Source of the DNA: DASPSM01 sp036008465
GTDB lineage: Bacteria > Planctomycetota > Planctomycetia > Planctomycetales > Planctomycetaceae
Direction: 5' to 3'
Length of the DNA stretch: 64,000 nucleotides
NCBI GenBank assembly: GCA_036008465.1
Contig: DASYNP010000167.1
Coordinates: 38,461-102,460 of the forward strand
The position numbers were made by a program, and so were the translations under genes. Of this stretch, positions 33,112-41,741 are shown piece by piece (within the stretch, counting starts at the first letter, position 1; every line of letters begins with the position of its first letter). The notes beneath the pieces were generated by a model. It searched no databases and had not been told where the DNA came from. It worked only from the letters and a program-made list of their open reading frames with translations.

Positions 33112-34274
33112 CAGTTCTTGTACGCTCATTGATGCTCCCCGCAGTCGCTGCGACCGTTGTGTTGGCCGCAGGCGCCGCGGCCGTAGGGCCCAGCGATCGA
33201 CCCGCCAAAGGATCCGCCCGGCAACGGATCGTCATCAACAGCTTTCACGTCGGCAACAGCCTCACCGGCAACGCCGTGCGGTTTCGCGACTTTGCCAAGA
33301 CCGCCGGGATTGAAAACCGCTCCTCGTGGTTCCTGATCGGCGGCGCCTACACCGTGAAGCTTTGGAAAGCGAAAGAAGGGCCCGACAAGGAACGCTTTGC
33401 GAAGGAGTACGCGAAGACGGGTTTTCCCCTCGATCAGTTCACCCTGCAGCCGCGCGACTTCAACATCGACGAGGAGGTCGAATACGAGCGGAAATTCATC
33501 GACTTCGTTCGTGAGAAGTCGCCGAACGTCCAGCCCTGGCTCTATGCCGAGTGGGTCGAGCGCGATCGCCGCAGGCCGAGCGATAAGGGTCTCGTCCCCA
33601 GCTACCAGATGAAAAAGACGTTCCCCGCGGCGACGTGGGAAGAATCGATGTCGGCCATGCTCCTCTACGTCGAGGAAGTCCAGCATCGCCTGAACGCTCA
33701 CAACAGAAAGGGAAAGCCGGCGCGAATTCTCCCCTGTTCGCTGGCCCTGGGTTGGGCGCGGAGTTACATCGACAACAACCAATTCCCCGGAGTCCCTCCC
33801 GGCGAAGCCAGCTTCTATCACACGTTCTTCGCCGACACGGTGCATGTAAACCCCGCGGGCTGCTATTTGGTCGACGCGGTCTGGTACGCGGCGTTCACGG
33901 GACAATCGCCCGAGGGCAAACTGCAACCAGTCGGTACCGCGCTCACCCCGGTGCAGGCCGCCGTCATTCAGCGACTGGCCTGGAAGATCGTCCAAAATTA
34001 TCCCGACTGCGGTCTTTACCAAGAAGGGACTACTCCCGCCGCCGCTCCGACGTTTTCAGTCCCACCGCAGCCCATCACCAAGCCAACACCGGTCGATTTG
34101 AATTCCGCCACGCGCGGCGTCTCGTACCGCTACACGCTTGACGGCACGGTTCCTACGCGGACGCGCGGCTACGTCTATTGCGGCATAATCACCGCCCAGC
34201 CGGGAATGACAATCAAAGCTGTCGCGTACAAGAGCGGCATGGCCGACAGCAGCGTCGTAGAGGCGAACTATTAG
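33108..34274 (+). CDS. SGNH-like hydrolase with C-terminal CHB_HEX_C-type domain, exported
   Basis: A 388-residue secreted protein with signal peptide LMLPAVAATVVLAAGAAAVG. The N-terminal block INSFHVGNSLTGNAVRFRD matches block I of SGNH/GDSL hydrolases (Ser within GNS), and DTVHVNPAGCYLVDAVWYAAFTG matches block V, with Asp and His that would complete the triad. The C-terminal 70 residues (YRYTLDGTVPTRTRGYVYCG, GMTIKAVAYKSGMADS) look like the small CHB_HEX_C beta-sandwich domain of hexosaminidase-associated proteins. A carbohydrate esterase role is likely. It starts by a four-base overlap with the isomerase gene, and its stop overlaps the stop of the convergent AmmeMemo gene by four bases. 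Confidence 0.7.
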   Translation: MTVLVRSLMLPAVAATVVLAAGAAAVGPSDRPAKGSARQRIVINSFHVGNSLTGNAVRFRDFAKTAGIENRSSWFLIGGAYTVKLWKAKEGPDKERFAKEYAKTGFPLDQFTLQPRDFNIDEEVEYERKFIDFVREKSPNVQPWLYAEWVERDRRRPSDKGLVPSYQMKKTFPAATWEESMSAMLLYVEEVQHRLNAHNRKGKPARILPCSLALGWARSYIDNNQFPGVPPGEASFYHTFFADTVHVNPAGCYLVDAVWYAAFTGQSPEGKLQPVGTALTPVQAAVIQRLAWKIVQNYPDCGLYQEGTTPAAAPTFSVPPQPITKPTPVDLNSATRGVSYRYTLDGTVPTRTRGYVYCGIITAQPGMTIKAVAYKSGMADSSVVEANY

Positions 34275-35629
34275 AGGTCCGGTCCAATCGACTCGGCCGT
34301 GTAGCGCTCGACGCGGATCGTATCAGACCAGTAATTCGCGGCGAGTCCGGTCTTGCGCTTGAGATGAATCAGAAACTCGCGGGCGTCGACCACCGATTTC
34401 CAAACGGAAGGCAAGAGCGTTTCCCGACGACCTCCTTCGATCAGCGTCAATCCATCGATCCCCGGCCGCATTTGCGCGAGCAGGTCGGCTTCCGAAGCAA
34501 CCTGCAGCTCCGCCGGGCAGCTCAGCAGCGACAAGTGAATTTCGAGCCGAGGAAGTTCGTCGCTTGAAAGCCGGCCGAATCGCGGATCGCGAAATGCGGC
34601 CGCGTACGCATTCCGGGCGACGTTGACGACCAGCGGTTCCGTCGGCTCGAGAGAGCCCATGCAGCCTCGCAACCGCCCTTCAATGTGCAACGTCACGAAA
34701 CTCGCCTGCAGCATTTGCAGACGCCCGGGATAGTCCTTGGGTTCGATAGGAATTTCGTGACCTTCCTCGAGCGCTTTTGCAATCGATGTGTTGGCGACGT
34801 CGAGCAGAATCTGCCGGTAATCCGGGGGCAGTTCGGTCTTTACGTCCTCGAGCACGAACGCCCCGTATCCGACCACGCGATCTCGCGGGCCGGCCGTGTC
34901 ACCCGAGTTCCGCAGGTCGAGCATACGCACCCGCAGTCCGCGGTGGCGAGCCGCCTCGAGCATGCCGCTGATCGGGCGAAATCCGCAGCACCGCTCGCCC
35001 GTCAGGTCTTCGAACCGCAGCGACTCAATGAGATGGGACGTCTCGGTATCTACGCGAACCGCGGTTTCGTAATCGTGAAAATGGCTGAGGTCGGAACTCA
35101 CAACCAGGAGCGTTTCCTCGCCGCCCCATAACAGTTCGATGACGGCCGAGACTTCCGCGGAGGTCACCTCGCCAACGGCCAGCGGCACCACTTGAAAGTC
35201 GCCGAGGACCTCCTGCAGAAATGGGACATGAACCTCGAGGCTATGCTCGCGCGCGTGGGCCGAGTCGTTAACGATAACATAGGGCAACGCAAGCACTCGC
35301 TCGACGGCCGCGCGGTCAATCGGCACGGGTCCCAACGGCGTCTGAAACACGTCCGCGCTGGGCAGCGCCATCCCGCGCAAGCGGACGTAATGGGCCGGGC
35401 CGAAAAGGATTACACGGCGAATCCGGCCCCGCAGTCCGCGAAGAGCCGAATAAGCGCTGCCGGCAATTGGACCCGAGTAGACGTACCCGGCATGCGGGGC
35501 AATAATTGCCTTGGGTGGCGATCCTTGACTCGGGTCTGGCCTTAAGAAGCCCCGAATGGTCGCTCGCAATTCGTCCGGATCCGCCGGATAGAACCGGCCG
35601 GCGACCGCTGGCTCGCGCACGACGCTCAT
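34271..35629 (-). CDS. AmmeMemoRadiSam system protein: Memo-AMMECR1 fusion (AmrB-AmrA)
   Basis: A 452-residue fusion. Residues 1 to about 280 form the Memo domain (MSVVREPAVAGRFYPADPDE, APHAGYVYSGPIAGSAYSAL, FGPAHYVRL, VDTETSHLIESLRFED, DLSHFHDYETAVR) related to catechol dioxygenases. The remaining part is an AMMECR1 domain (FVTLHIEGRLRGCMGSLEP with the LRGC-x-G signature, ARNAYAAAFRDPRFGRLSSDELPRLEIHLSLLS). Together with the divergent radical SAM gene it makes a complete AmmeMemoRadiSam module. The biochemical reaction is not known. ATG at 35629. The stop overlaps the convergent SGNH gene's stop. Confidence 0.95.
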   Translation of the reverse strand: MSVVREPAVAGRFYPADPDELRATIRGFLRPDPSQGSPPKAIIAPHAGYVYSGPIAGSAYSALRGLRGRIRRVILFGPAHYVRLRGMALPSADVFQTPLGPVPIDRAAVERVLALPYVIVNDSAHAREHSLEVHVPFLQEVLGDFQVVPLAVGEVTSAEVSAVIELLWGGEETLLVVSSDLSHFHDYETAVRVDTETSHLIESLRFEDLTGERCCGFRPISGMLEAARHRGLRVRMLDLRNSGDTAGPRDRVVGYGAFVLEDVKTELPPDYRQILLDVANTSIAKALEEGHEIPIEPKDYPGRLQMLQASFVTLHIEGRLRGCMGSLEPTEPLVVNVARNAYAAAFRDPRFGRLSSDELPRLEIHLSLLSCPAELQVASEADLLAQMRPGIDGLTLIEGGRRETLLPSVWKSVVDAREFLIHLKRKTGLAANYWSDTIRVERYTAESIGPDL

Positions 35630-35747
35630 TGATATTGCCCGCTGCTGCCTGTCTTCGACCCCTCTTCGATCTGCCTCTCGACTCGCGTAGGAAATTTCAT
35701 CCTGCGGCGGTTAGTAATGGTATTCCCGCACAACCCGGCGAAGCAAG

Positions 35748-36848
35748 ATGCCTGCAACTGATCCGTCGGTTGTCCCGACCAAGTATTGGCACCGGCTCGA
35801 AGACGGCCGCGTGCAGTGTGACCTTTGTCCGCGCTATTGCAAGCTGCACGAAGGGCAGCGCGGCTTCTGTTTCGTGCGCGAGTGCCGAGACTCGGCCGTC
35901 GTACTGACGACGTACGGCCGTTCGAGCGGCTACTGCATCGATCCGATCGAAAAGAAGCCGCTCAATCACTTTCTGCCCGGAACACCCGTGCTCTCGTTCG
36001 GCACAGCCGGCTGCAACCTGGGCTGCAAGTTCTGCCAGAACTGGGACATCAGCAAGAGCAGGGAGATCGATACTCTGGCCGATTCCGCCTCGCCCGACGC
36101 CATCGCGCGGGCGGCCGTCCGTCTCGGCTGCCGCAGCGTCGCCTTCACTTATAACGACCCGGTCATTTTCATGGAGTACGCGATCGACGTCGCCCAGGCC
36201 TGCCGCGCGGTCGGCGTCAAAACCGTCGCCGTCACTGCGGGCGAAATCTGCGAAGAGCCGCGGGCCGAGTTCTATGCTCACATGGACGCGGCCAATGTCG
36301 ACCTCAAAGGCTTCACCGAGCGCTTTTATCACGAGGTCTGCGCCGGCCACTTACAGCCGGTGCTCGACACGCTCGTCTACTTGAAGCGCCACACGAACGT
36401 GTGGTTCGAAATCACGACCCTCTTGATTCCCGGCGAAAACGATTCCGACGCCGAACTCGACGCCGAGACCAAATGGATCGTCGACATGCTTGGACCGGAC
36501 GTCCCCGTGCACTTCACGGCGTTCCATCCCGACTTCCGGATGCTCGACAAACCCCACACACCTCCAGAAACGCTCACACGAGCCCGGAAAATCGCGCAAG
36601 CCAACGGCATTCGCCACGCTTACACAGGCAACGTCCGAGACAGCGCGGGCGGCAGCACCTGGTGCCACAACTGCGGCCAATGCCTGATCGAGCGCGAGTG
36701 GTACGTGCTCGGCGAGTGGCACGTGACCCCGGCCGGCTGCTGCGACAAGTGCGGCACCTCGGTGCCCGGCGTCTTCGAGAGTCGACCCGGCACCTGGGGC
36801 GCCCGTCGACAACCGGTGGTGCTGCAGAACTTCGCAGCGCGACGCTAG
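35748..36848 (+). CDS. amrS: AmmeMemoRadiSam system radical SAM enzyme (AmrS)
   Basis: A 366-residue radical SAM protein. The [4Fe-4S]-binding motif C-x3-C-x2-C is CNLGCKFC (about residue 90), preceded by RDSAVVLTTYGRSSGYCIDP and PLNHFLPGTPVLSFGTAG, typical of PflA-like and AmrS proteins. An N-terminal Cys set (CDLCPRYCKLHEGQRGFC) and a C-terminal zinc-ribbon-like part (TWCHNCGQC, CCDKCGTSVPGVFE) suggest extra metal sites. The Memo-AMMECR1 gene lies divergently 118 bases away, forming the module. The reaction is unknown, and guesses in the literature range widely. ATG at 35748. Confidence 0.95.
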   Translation: MPATDPSVVPTKYWHRLEDGRVQCDLCPRYCKLHEGQRGFCFVRECRDSAVVLTTYGRSSGYCIDPIEKKPLNHFLPGTPVLSFGTAGCNLGCKFCQNWDISKSREIDTLADSASPDAIARAAVRLGCRSVAFTYNDPVIFMEYAIDVAQACRAVGVKTVAVTAGEICEEPRAEFYAHMDAANVDLKGFTERFYHEVCAGHLQPVLDTLVYLKRHTNVWFEITTLLIPGENDSDAELDAETKWIVDMLGPDVPVHFTAFHPDFRMLDKPHTPPETLTRARKIAQANGIRHAYTGNVRDSAGGSTWCHNCGQCLIEREWYVLGEWHVTPAGCCDKCGTSVPGVFESRPGTWGARRQPVVLQNFAARR

Positions 36849-36867
36849 AGCCCAGACGCTCGCAACG

Positions 36868-37209
36868 TCATTGAGCCCGGCGAGCCGACAGCGTGAGCTG
36901 GCGGGTGCTTCGCTTTGCGACGCGCCTGCCAACCAAGTAAAGCAGTGCCGTGGCGCTCAGCAGCATGAGGCCCCAGCGCACATATTTTGCCGCGGCGAAC
37001 GAGAGCCCGAGCCCCGTCCAAAGTGCCACGTGCGCCGCCAGGCACACGGGGCACTTCGGCATCAGGACCCACACGCCGACCGAGAGCGCGCCCGTCACGA
37101 TCTCCCAGACGCTGCGGGAGGTCGACCGGGAGGCTGCTGGCGATTCGATCGGGCCGCCCCGGCAGCATTCGCATTCCGCACTCGCTGCGACGCTTACTCG
37201 TGGCAGCAT
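36868..37209 (-). CDS. Small Cys-containing membrane protein (MerC-like)
   Basis: A 113-residue protein with two or three hydrophobic segments (WEIVTGALSVGVWVLMP, CLAAHVALWTGLGLSFA, LMLLSATALLYLVGR) and Cys pairs CECC near residue 15 and CPVC near residue 53 at the start of a helix, a pattern like small MerC-type or heavy-metal membrane proteins. The family assignment is tentative. The C-terminal about 13 residues are encoded by one of the dispersed repeats (36874-36911), so the natural end may have been changed. ATG at 37209 overlaps the stop of the upstream DUF899 gene by 16 bases, so the two are probably coupled. Confidence 0.6.
   Translation of the reverse strand: MLPRVSVAASAECECCRGGPIESPAASRSTSRSVWEIVTGALSVGVWVLMPKCPVCLAAHVALWTGLGLSFAAAKYVRWGLMLLSATALLYLVGRRVAKRSTRQLTLSARRAQ
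36874..36911 (+). repeat. Dispersed repeat, copy 3
   Basis: GAGCCCGGCGAGCC...GTGAGCTGGCGGGTGCTT, shortened by a deletion of the inner palindrome. It overlaps the C-terminal codons of the leftward MerC-like gene. Confidence 0.6.
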
Positions 37210-37949
37210 GATCCACCGATCTGCACGGTCGGTTGATACTTGTCGTGGTGCCGGACCCAGTCCATCGACATGGGCAGGCCCACTTCGTCGCGTCCTTTCG
37301 GTGCGCGGTCAAGGATCACGTACGTCCCCAACAACGCGTCGAGGCCGCGGGCATAGATCGAGTACGTGTGAAAGATCGCGCCGCTCGGATCCTTGTAGAA
37401 GAAGCTCATCCCCGGATTCTCTTCGCTGTACGGAGCGCGCGTTCCGAAGTTGTACAACTTCGCCCCACTGGCGACTTCCTCCGGGGTGAACGAAACGGCG
37501 AAGTCGTGGTTGAAATCGTTGCCTCCGGACGAGACCCACGGCAGGTGCCACCCCATCCTCCTTTTGAACGCCCCGATCCTGTCGAGCGACGCCCGGGAGA
37601 CCAGCACGAGCGATAGATCGCGGCCCCCAAGATGCTCGAGCGCGCCGTCCATGTGATCGGTCACGTACGAGCAGCCCTTGCAGCCTTCGGTCGAATCGGG
37701 ACCGAGCATGAAGTGGTACGTCGCCAGCTGGCAGCGCTCGCCGAACAGATCCCACAGGCTCTTTTTCCCCTGCGGGCTGTCGAAGACATATTCCTTATCG
37801 ACCTTCGTCCAAGGCAACTCGCGCCGCTGGCGAGCGACCTCGTCGCTCAATCGCGTCAGCTCTTTTTCCTTGGCGAGAAAGTCGCGGCAAGCACGCTGCC
37901 ATTCGCTCTGGGAAACCACGGGATGATCGAGTGTGGCGGTCGGATTCAT
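37194..37949 (-). CDS. DUF899 family protein (thioredoxin-like)
   Basis: A 251-residue protein of the DUF899 family. Characteristic blocks are WQRACRDFLAKEKELTRLSDEVARQRRELPW, YVFDSPQGKKSLWDLFGERCQLATYHFMLGP, GCKGCSYVTDHMDGALEHLGGRDLSLVLVSRA (each quoted only in part is visible in the translation), and FYKDPSGAIFHTYSIYARGLD. The GCKGCS pair corresponds to the redox-like Cys. DUF899 proteins often stand next to SRPBCC and ArsR genes, as here, in operons thought to answer chemical stress; the role is not proven. ATG at 37949 is supported by AGGAGAG. The upstream frame extension to 38267 is unrelated antisense of the next gene. Confidence 0.88.
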   Translation of the reverse strand: MNPTATLDHPVVSQSEWQRACRDFLAKEKELTRLSDEVARQRRELPWTKVDKEYVFDSPQGKKSLWDLFGERCQLATYHFMLGPDSTEGCKGCSYVTDHMDGALEHLGGRDLSLVLVSRASLDRIGAFKRRMGWHLPWVSSGGNDFNHDFAVSFTPEEVASGAKLYNFGTRAPYSEENPGMSFFYKDPSGAIFHTYSIYARGLDALLGTYVILDRAPKGRDEVGLPMSMDWVRHHDKYQPTVQIGGSCCHE

Positions 37950-38011
37950 CGTGAACTCTCCTGCAAATCGTGTGAAGGTTGCGCTCGTCCGTCGGTGTGG
38001 TGTGCCGTGCG

Positions 38012-38482
38012 TTATTTCTTCTTCTGCGTCGCCAGCTTCTCGGCCCGCTGACGGATGCGATCGACCCAGATGGCCCAGCCCTTCGGCATTCCTTCGCGAT
38101 GTTCGGGTAGGATGAGTCCCATCGCGCGATGCTGGAAGGCCAGCTTCGTCCCGCTCCCCTCGGCTGTGAGGCGATATTGCAGGTGGTTCGCCGAGGGGTA
38201 CGACATCATCATCGGCCCACAGATTTCCAGCAGGGTCGGCGGCTTGATCACCTGCACGTGGCCCCACAGGTGGCCCGTGTTATTGCCCAAATCTCGAAAC
38301 CAGCGGCCGCCCGGCCACGCCTCGAGCTTGAAGGGCATCGGCGAGCCGTCATCTCCCCGCTGCGCTTCGGGGCCCATTTCGTCGAGCAGCGCCTCGAAGG
38401 CAATCGCGATCGGTGCCGCGATGTCGATTGTCTTTTTGATCTCGAACGTGTCGCACGTCGCTTGCGTCAAAGTGGCGGTCAT
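38012..38482 (-). CDS. SRPBCC (AHSA1-type) domain protein
   Basis: A 156-residue START/Bet v1-like ligand-binding domain. It starts FEIKKTIDIAAPIAIAFEALL, the first strand and helix of SRPBCC proteins, then GRWFRDLGNNTGHLWGHVQVI, and ends with a long C-terminal helix (MPKGWAIWVDRIRQRAEKLA). The cavity ligand is unknown. Its ATG overlaps the ArsR stop by four bases and it lies 62 bases ahead of the DUF899 gene, so it belongs to the ArsR-controlled operon. Confidence 0.88.
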   Translation of the reverse strand: MTATLTQATCDTFEIKKTIDIAAPIAIAFEALLDEMGPEAQRGDDGSPMPFKLEAWPGGRWFRDLGNNTGHLWGHVQVIKPPTLLEICGPMMMSYPSANHLQYRLTAEGSGTKLAFQHRAMGLILPEHREGMPKGWAIWVDRIRQRAEKLATQKKK

Positions 38483-38856
38483 GGGGTTCCTTTCTTGCGG
38501 TTGGTTTTTCCAGGCGCCGCGGCCTGAGCCAGGGCGCGTGCTTCGGCCCGCTCTTTGATGCGGTCGAGCTGATGCTCCCAGTGCCGCTCGAACGTCTTGA
38601 CCCAGTCGTAAATGGGCCGCAATCGATCGAGGTTCAGCACGTACACACGGTGTTGGCCTTGCTTGGTGACCGAAACGATGCCGACCTTCCGCAGAACGCC
38701 CAAGTGCTTCGAGACGGCCGGCTGCGGCAGTCCCAGCGCCACGACGATCGTCCCGACGACCAGCCCGCGCTCCTTCGAGAGCAGGTCGATGATCTGCCGC
38801 CGCTGCGGAGCGGCGATGGCGTTGAAGACGTCGGAGGTTGCGGAAGATCGAGCCAT
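38479..38856 (-). CDS. ArsR family transcriptional regulator
   Basis: A 125-residue winged-helix repressor. The HTH is easily seen: VFNAIAAPQRRQIIDLLSKE, GTIVVALGLPQPAVSKHLGVLRKVGIV (only the core is quoted), then a beta wing SVTKQGQHRVYVLNL. Usual metal-binding Cys box (ELCVCDL-type) is absent, so it probably senses something other than arsenic or a similar metal, or works with a partner. It overlaps the SRPBCC gene by four bases. A 20-bp inverted repeat lies 10 bases upstream of its ATG (38856), so it is likely self-regulated. Confidence 0.92.
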   Translation of the reverse strand: MARSSATSDVFNAIAAPQRRQIIDLLSKERGLVVGTIVVALGLPQPAVSKHLGVLRKVGIVSVTKQGQHRVYVLNLDRLRPIYDWVKTFERHWEHQLDRIKERAEARALAQAAAPGKTNRKKGTP

Positions 38857-38865
38857 GCCCGCATT

Positions 38866-38885
38866 ATATTCCCAATACGGAATAT
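38866..38885. promoter_or_regulatory. Putative ArsR operator (inverted repeat)
   Basis: ATATTCC-CAATAC-GGAATAT is a perfect 7-bp-arm palindrome placed 10-29 bases upstream of the ArsR start codon. ArsR-type repressors bind such AT-rich imperfect palindromes over their promoters, so it is the likely operator of the ArsR-SRPBCC-DUF899 operon. Confidence 0.65.
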
Positions 38886-39021
38886 ATCAATCGAAATTTT
38901 TCGCCTTTTTCTGAAGAGAAAAAAGTCCCGTTCCGGCCGACGCTTAGGGCTCGGCGGGAGCAAATCCGCAGCTTCTGAACCGCCCCCGATTGTGCTAGCT
39001 TTGGACGGTCGAGGAAAATCG

Positions 39022-40089
39022 ATGCTCAAAGACCTTCGCCGCCAGGCGATCGCTGCTTCGCTCTTTCAGCCCGGAACGCTGCGCCAAGCCATCGAGCGGA
39101 TGGGCTTCGTGCAGGCCGATCCGATTCGCGCGCCGGCCCGCGCGCAAGATCTGATCTTGCGCCACCGCGTGAAGGACTATCGCGTCGGCGATCTCGAGCG
39201 GCATTATCATCGGCTTGGCCTCGAAGAAGATCGCTTCTACGCCCACGGATTCATGCCCCAATCGACCTGGCGGCTGTTGCCTTCGAGGGCCAAGCGACGA
39301 CTGACGACATTGGAAAAGCGAGTGCTCGAGATCGCAGCCACTCAGGAGCGAATTCACCCGAGCGATCTGGAAGTCTATTTCGGCCGAAAACGGGCGGTTA
39401 ATGGCTGGGGCGGCCTCTCGAAAGCGACCACTCGCGCCCTGCACTTTCTCCATCACCATGGTTTTTTGAGAGTCGCCGGACGCGAAGCGGGGATCCGCGT
39501 CTATGAGGCGACCCCGCAGACTCGCGACCCGCTCGAGCCCAGCGAGCGCCTCCGCCAGCTGATTTTGATCGTCGCATCGATTTTGGGCCCGCTCTCAGAC
39601 CGCAGTCTTCGCGCAACGTTGGGGTTCCTGACAATCCGCGGGCCGGCGCTCAAGTCCTTGCGATCGGCCATCCCAACATTGATTGAATCGGGCGAACTGG
39701 CCCACGCGACCGTCGACGGCGAACGGTATTTGTGGCGAGCCGACCGCATCGTGTCGAACAGGCCGAACGAAACGGTGCGCTTTCTCTCGCCGTTCGACCC
39801 GCTCGTTTGGGACCGACGAAGATTCGAGGCATTCTGGGGCTGGCAGTATCGGTTCGAAGCCTACGTTCCGGCCCCGAAAAGAAAGCTCGGCTACTACGCC
39901 ATGCCCCTGCTCTGGCGTGATGACGTGATCGGGTGGGTCAACGCCTCGAACCAAGCGGGGAAATTAACGGTCAAGCCTGGGTTTATGAAGGCGAAGCCAA
40001 GAGAGTCGGCTTTTCGACAAGAATTCAAAGCGGAAGTGGCTCGTCTGCACGCCTTTCTGCAGAAACGCACCAGCGCGCGGGGCTCGTGA
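39022..40089 (+). CDS. YcaQ-like winged-helix DNA glycosylase family protein
   Basis: A 355-residue protein of the HTH_42/YcaQ (crosslink repair glycosylase) family. The start is LKDLRRQAIAASLFQPGTLR, then ERMGFVQADPIRAPARAQDL (the Q-x-D region, catalytic in YcaQ), LERHYHRLGLEEDRFYAHGFMP, winged-helix segments (ERIHPSDLEVYFGRKRAVNGWGGLS, partial), FLSPFDPLVWDRRRFEAFWGW and PAPKRKLGYYAMPLLWRD. All blocks match the family order. YcaQ enzymes unhook DNA interstrand crosslinks; whether this member does so is inferred. ATG at 39022 has GAGGA 6 bases upstream. It is divergent from the ArsR operon. Confidence 0.85.
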   Translation: MLKDLRRQAIAASLFQPGTLRQAIERMGFVQADPIRAPARAQDLILRHRVKDYRVGDLERHYHRLGLEEDRFYAHGFMPQSTWRLLPSRAKRRLTTLEKRVLEIAATQERIHPSDLEVYFGRKRAVNGWGGLSKATTRALHFLHHHGFLRVAGREAGIRVYEATPQTRDPLEPSERLRQLILIVASILGPLSDRSLRATLGFLTIRGPALKSLRSAIPTLIESGELAHATVDGERYLWRADRIVSNRPNETVRFLSPFDPLVWDRRRFEAFWGWQYRFEAYVPAPKRKLGYYAMPLLWRDDVIGWVNASNQAGKLTVKPGFMKAKPRESAFRQEFKAEVARLHAFLQKRTSARGS

Positions 40090-40101
40090 TCAGCGAAATG
40101 A

Positions 40102-40170
40102 AGCACCATCGGGCTGACGCCCGATGCTCGCCAGCGTTATCGAGCTTGGTGCATAAGCTGGTGGGTGCTT
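40102..40170. repeat. Dispersed repeat, degenerate copy 4
   Basis: AAGCACCATCGGGCTGACGC...GCTCGCCAGCGTTATCGAGC...AAGCTGGTGGGTGCTT. Ends are complementary (AAGCACC/GGTGCTT). It lies between the YcaQ and APC permease stop codons and could work as a bidirectional terminator. Confidence 0.5.
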
Positions 40171-40187
40171 TGGCGACCGATCCCACA

Positions 40188-41609
40188 CTAGGAGTCGACT
40201 TCCGTGACCGGTCTGCGACCGCTGATTAGAAACAGCGGAATCCCAACGAGCAGCGGAACAACTCCCAACAGACACAACGCCCTCGCGTACACCACGCTGG
40301 CGTAAAGCATGTAACCGCAAGCCGTGATGAAGATCAGCGGGACGAACGGATAAAGCGGCGTCGTAAAAGGACGTGGGCGGCCTCGATCCGTGCGGCGCAG
40401 CACCAGCAGAGAAACGCCGGTCAACAGGAAGAACAGCCAGAACACGGGCGAGGTTCCGGCCACGAGGGTGTTGAAGCCGCCGCGGTACTCGGCCCAAGGC
40501 AACTCGGACAGTCCGATCGTGGTCAGGCCGCGATCGACCGAAGCTCGGCCGGCATCGGTGCCGACTCCAACGATCAGGAGCAGCGAGACGGCCGCCTGCG
40601 TCATCAGCGAGCGGACGGGCGAACCGAAACGCGGATTCCAGCGCCCCATCCAAGAGAAGATTCGGTAGTCGCCGCCGAGGCGCGCGTGAAGGCGCGAGCC
40701 GGTGAGGACAAGGCCGCTGACGGCACCCAAGGCGGAGACCATCACGAGCAGGCTCATTCCGGCCGCTCCGTGCCCGCCGGGCCAGAGTGCAAGGACGTCG
40801 GCCGCCGGAGCCTGTGAATCGCGCACCCCGGCGAAGCCGAGCGCGTGCACATATGCGATGTTGACGAGCACGTAGACCGCTGTGACGAACAGCGTGCCGA
40901 GGATCAGCGCCCGCGGCATATTGCGGCGCGGCTCGTGGACGTCGGCCGTGACCAGGGCCGCGTCGTTCCAGCCGCCGTACGCGAACAGCACCAGGATCAT
41001 CGCCAGCCCGACGCCCGGTCCACCCACCGGTTGACTGGTCTGCCAGGAGGACGCGCTCCCTTTCCACAGACCGGTTGCCAAAAGCGCGGCCAGGCCGAGC
41101 ACCTTCGCCATAGACAGCAGATTCTGCAGCGACTTCCCGGCCTTCAGCCCGAGCACGTTGAAGAGCGTGACGACGACAACCGCCGAAACCGCAAACCAGA
41201 CCGCCGCTCGGGCATCACAGCCAAATAAGCGCACCGCATAGTCGGCGAACACGTACGACATGGCGGCGATGTTGCCTGTGAGAATGGTCGTGAGCCGAGT
41301 CCAGGCGAATAGGAAGCCGGCCAGCGGACCATAGGCCTGGTTGAGATAAATATAGTCGCCGCCAGACCCGGAATAGGTCGTGGCGAGTTCGCCGTAGCAG
41401 AGCGCGCCGACGAGCGCGACCAGCCCGCCGACGGCCCAGACGGCAATCCCCTGCCACGCAGTGCCCACGTTGCTGAAGACGGTCGGCGGAACCTGAAAGA
41501 TCGACACGCCGACCACGATGCCGACGATCACGCTCACCGCGTCCCAAAGGCCGAGTTCCGCGGGCCGATTGTCGGTTTGAATCCGGGTTGGATCGCTCGG
41601 GGGATCCAT
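40188..41609 (-). CDS. Amino acid permease (APC superfamily)
   Basis: Inner-membrane cation-coupled permease with about twelve hydrophobic segments, 473 residues. N-terminal AVSVIVGIVVGVSIFQVPPTVF corresponds to the helix 1 break of the APC family (G-x-G-I). Further typical stretches are YGELATTYSGSGGDYIYLNQAYG, GFLFAWTRLTTILTGNIAAM and ALILGTLFVTAVYVLVNIAYVHAL (the last in part). It resembles the LAT/cationic amino-acid-polyamine group, but the substrate is unknown. ATG at 41609 is taken; a TTG six codons earlier is possible. Its upstream region faces the lactonase gene. Confidence 0.88.
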   Translation of the reverse strand: MDPPSDPTRIQTDNRPAELGLWDAVSVIVGIVVGVSIFQVPPTVFSNVGTAWQGIAVWAVGGLVALVGALCYGELATTYSGSGGDYIYLNQAYGPLAGFLFAWTRLTTILTGNIAAMSYVFADYAVRLFGCDARAAVWFAVSAVVVVTLFNVLGLKAGKSLQNLLSMAKVLGLAALLATGLWKGSASSWQTSQPVGGPGVGLAMILVLFAYGGWNDAALVTADVHEPRRNMPRALILGTLFVTAVYVLVNIAYVHALGFAGVRDSQAPAADVLALWPGGHGAAGMSLLVMVSALGAVSGLVLTGSRLHARLGGDYRIFSWMGRWNPRFGSPVRSLMTQAAVSLLLIVGVGTDAGRASVDRGLTTIGLSELPWAEYRGGFNTLVAGTSPVFWLFFLLTGVSLLVLRRTDRGRPRPFTTPLYPFVPLIFITACGYMLYASVVYARALCLLGVVPLLVGIPLFLISGRRPVTEVDS

Positions 41610-41741
41610 GCGCTCGCTCTCAATCAATTTCGCGGGCAGACTTCCAAAGGGTTTCCATTGTGGTTCTGATGGCTCAGCTTGGCTAGCCCGGGCACAGCGC
41701 GTCTGCGCGAACTTACGGGCGGCTGTAGTCGTGAGGAGTCG

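Noticed and set aside
37950..38267. N-terminal extension of DUF899
   Set aside because: It runs through the SRPBCC gene in another frame and has no ribosome site; AGGAGAG precedes the ATG at 37949.
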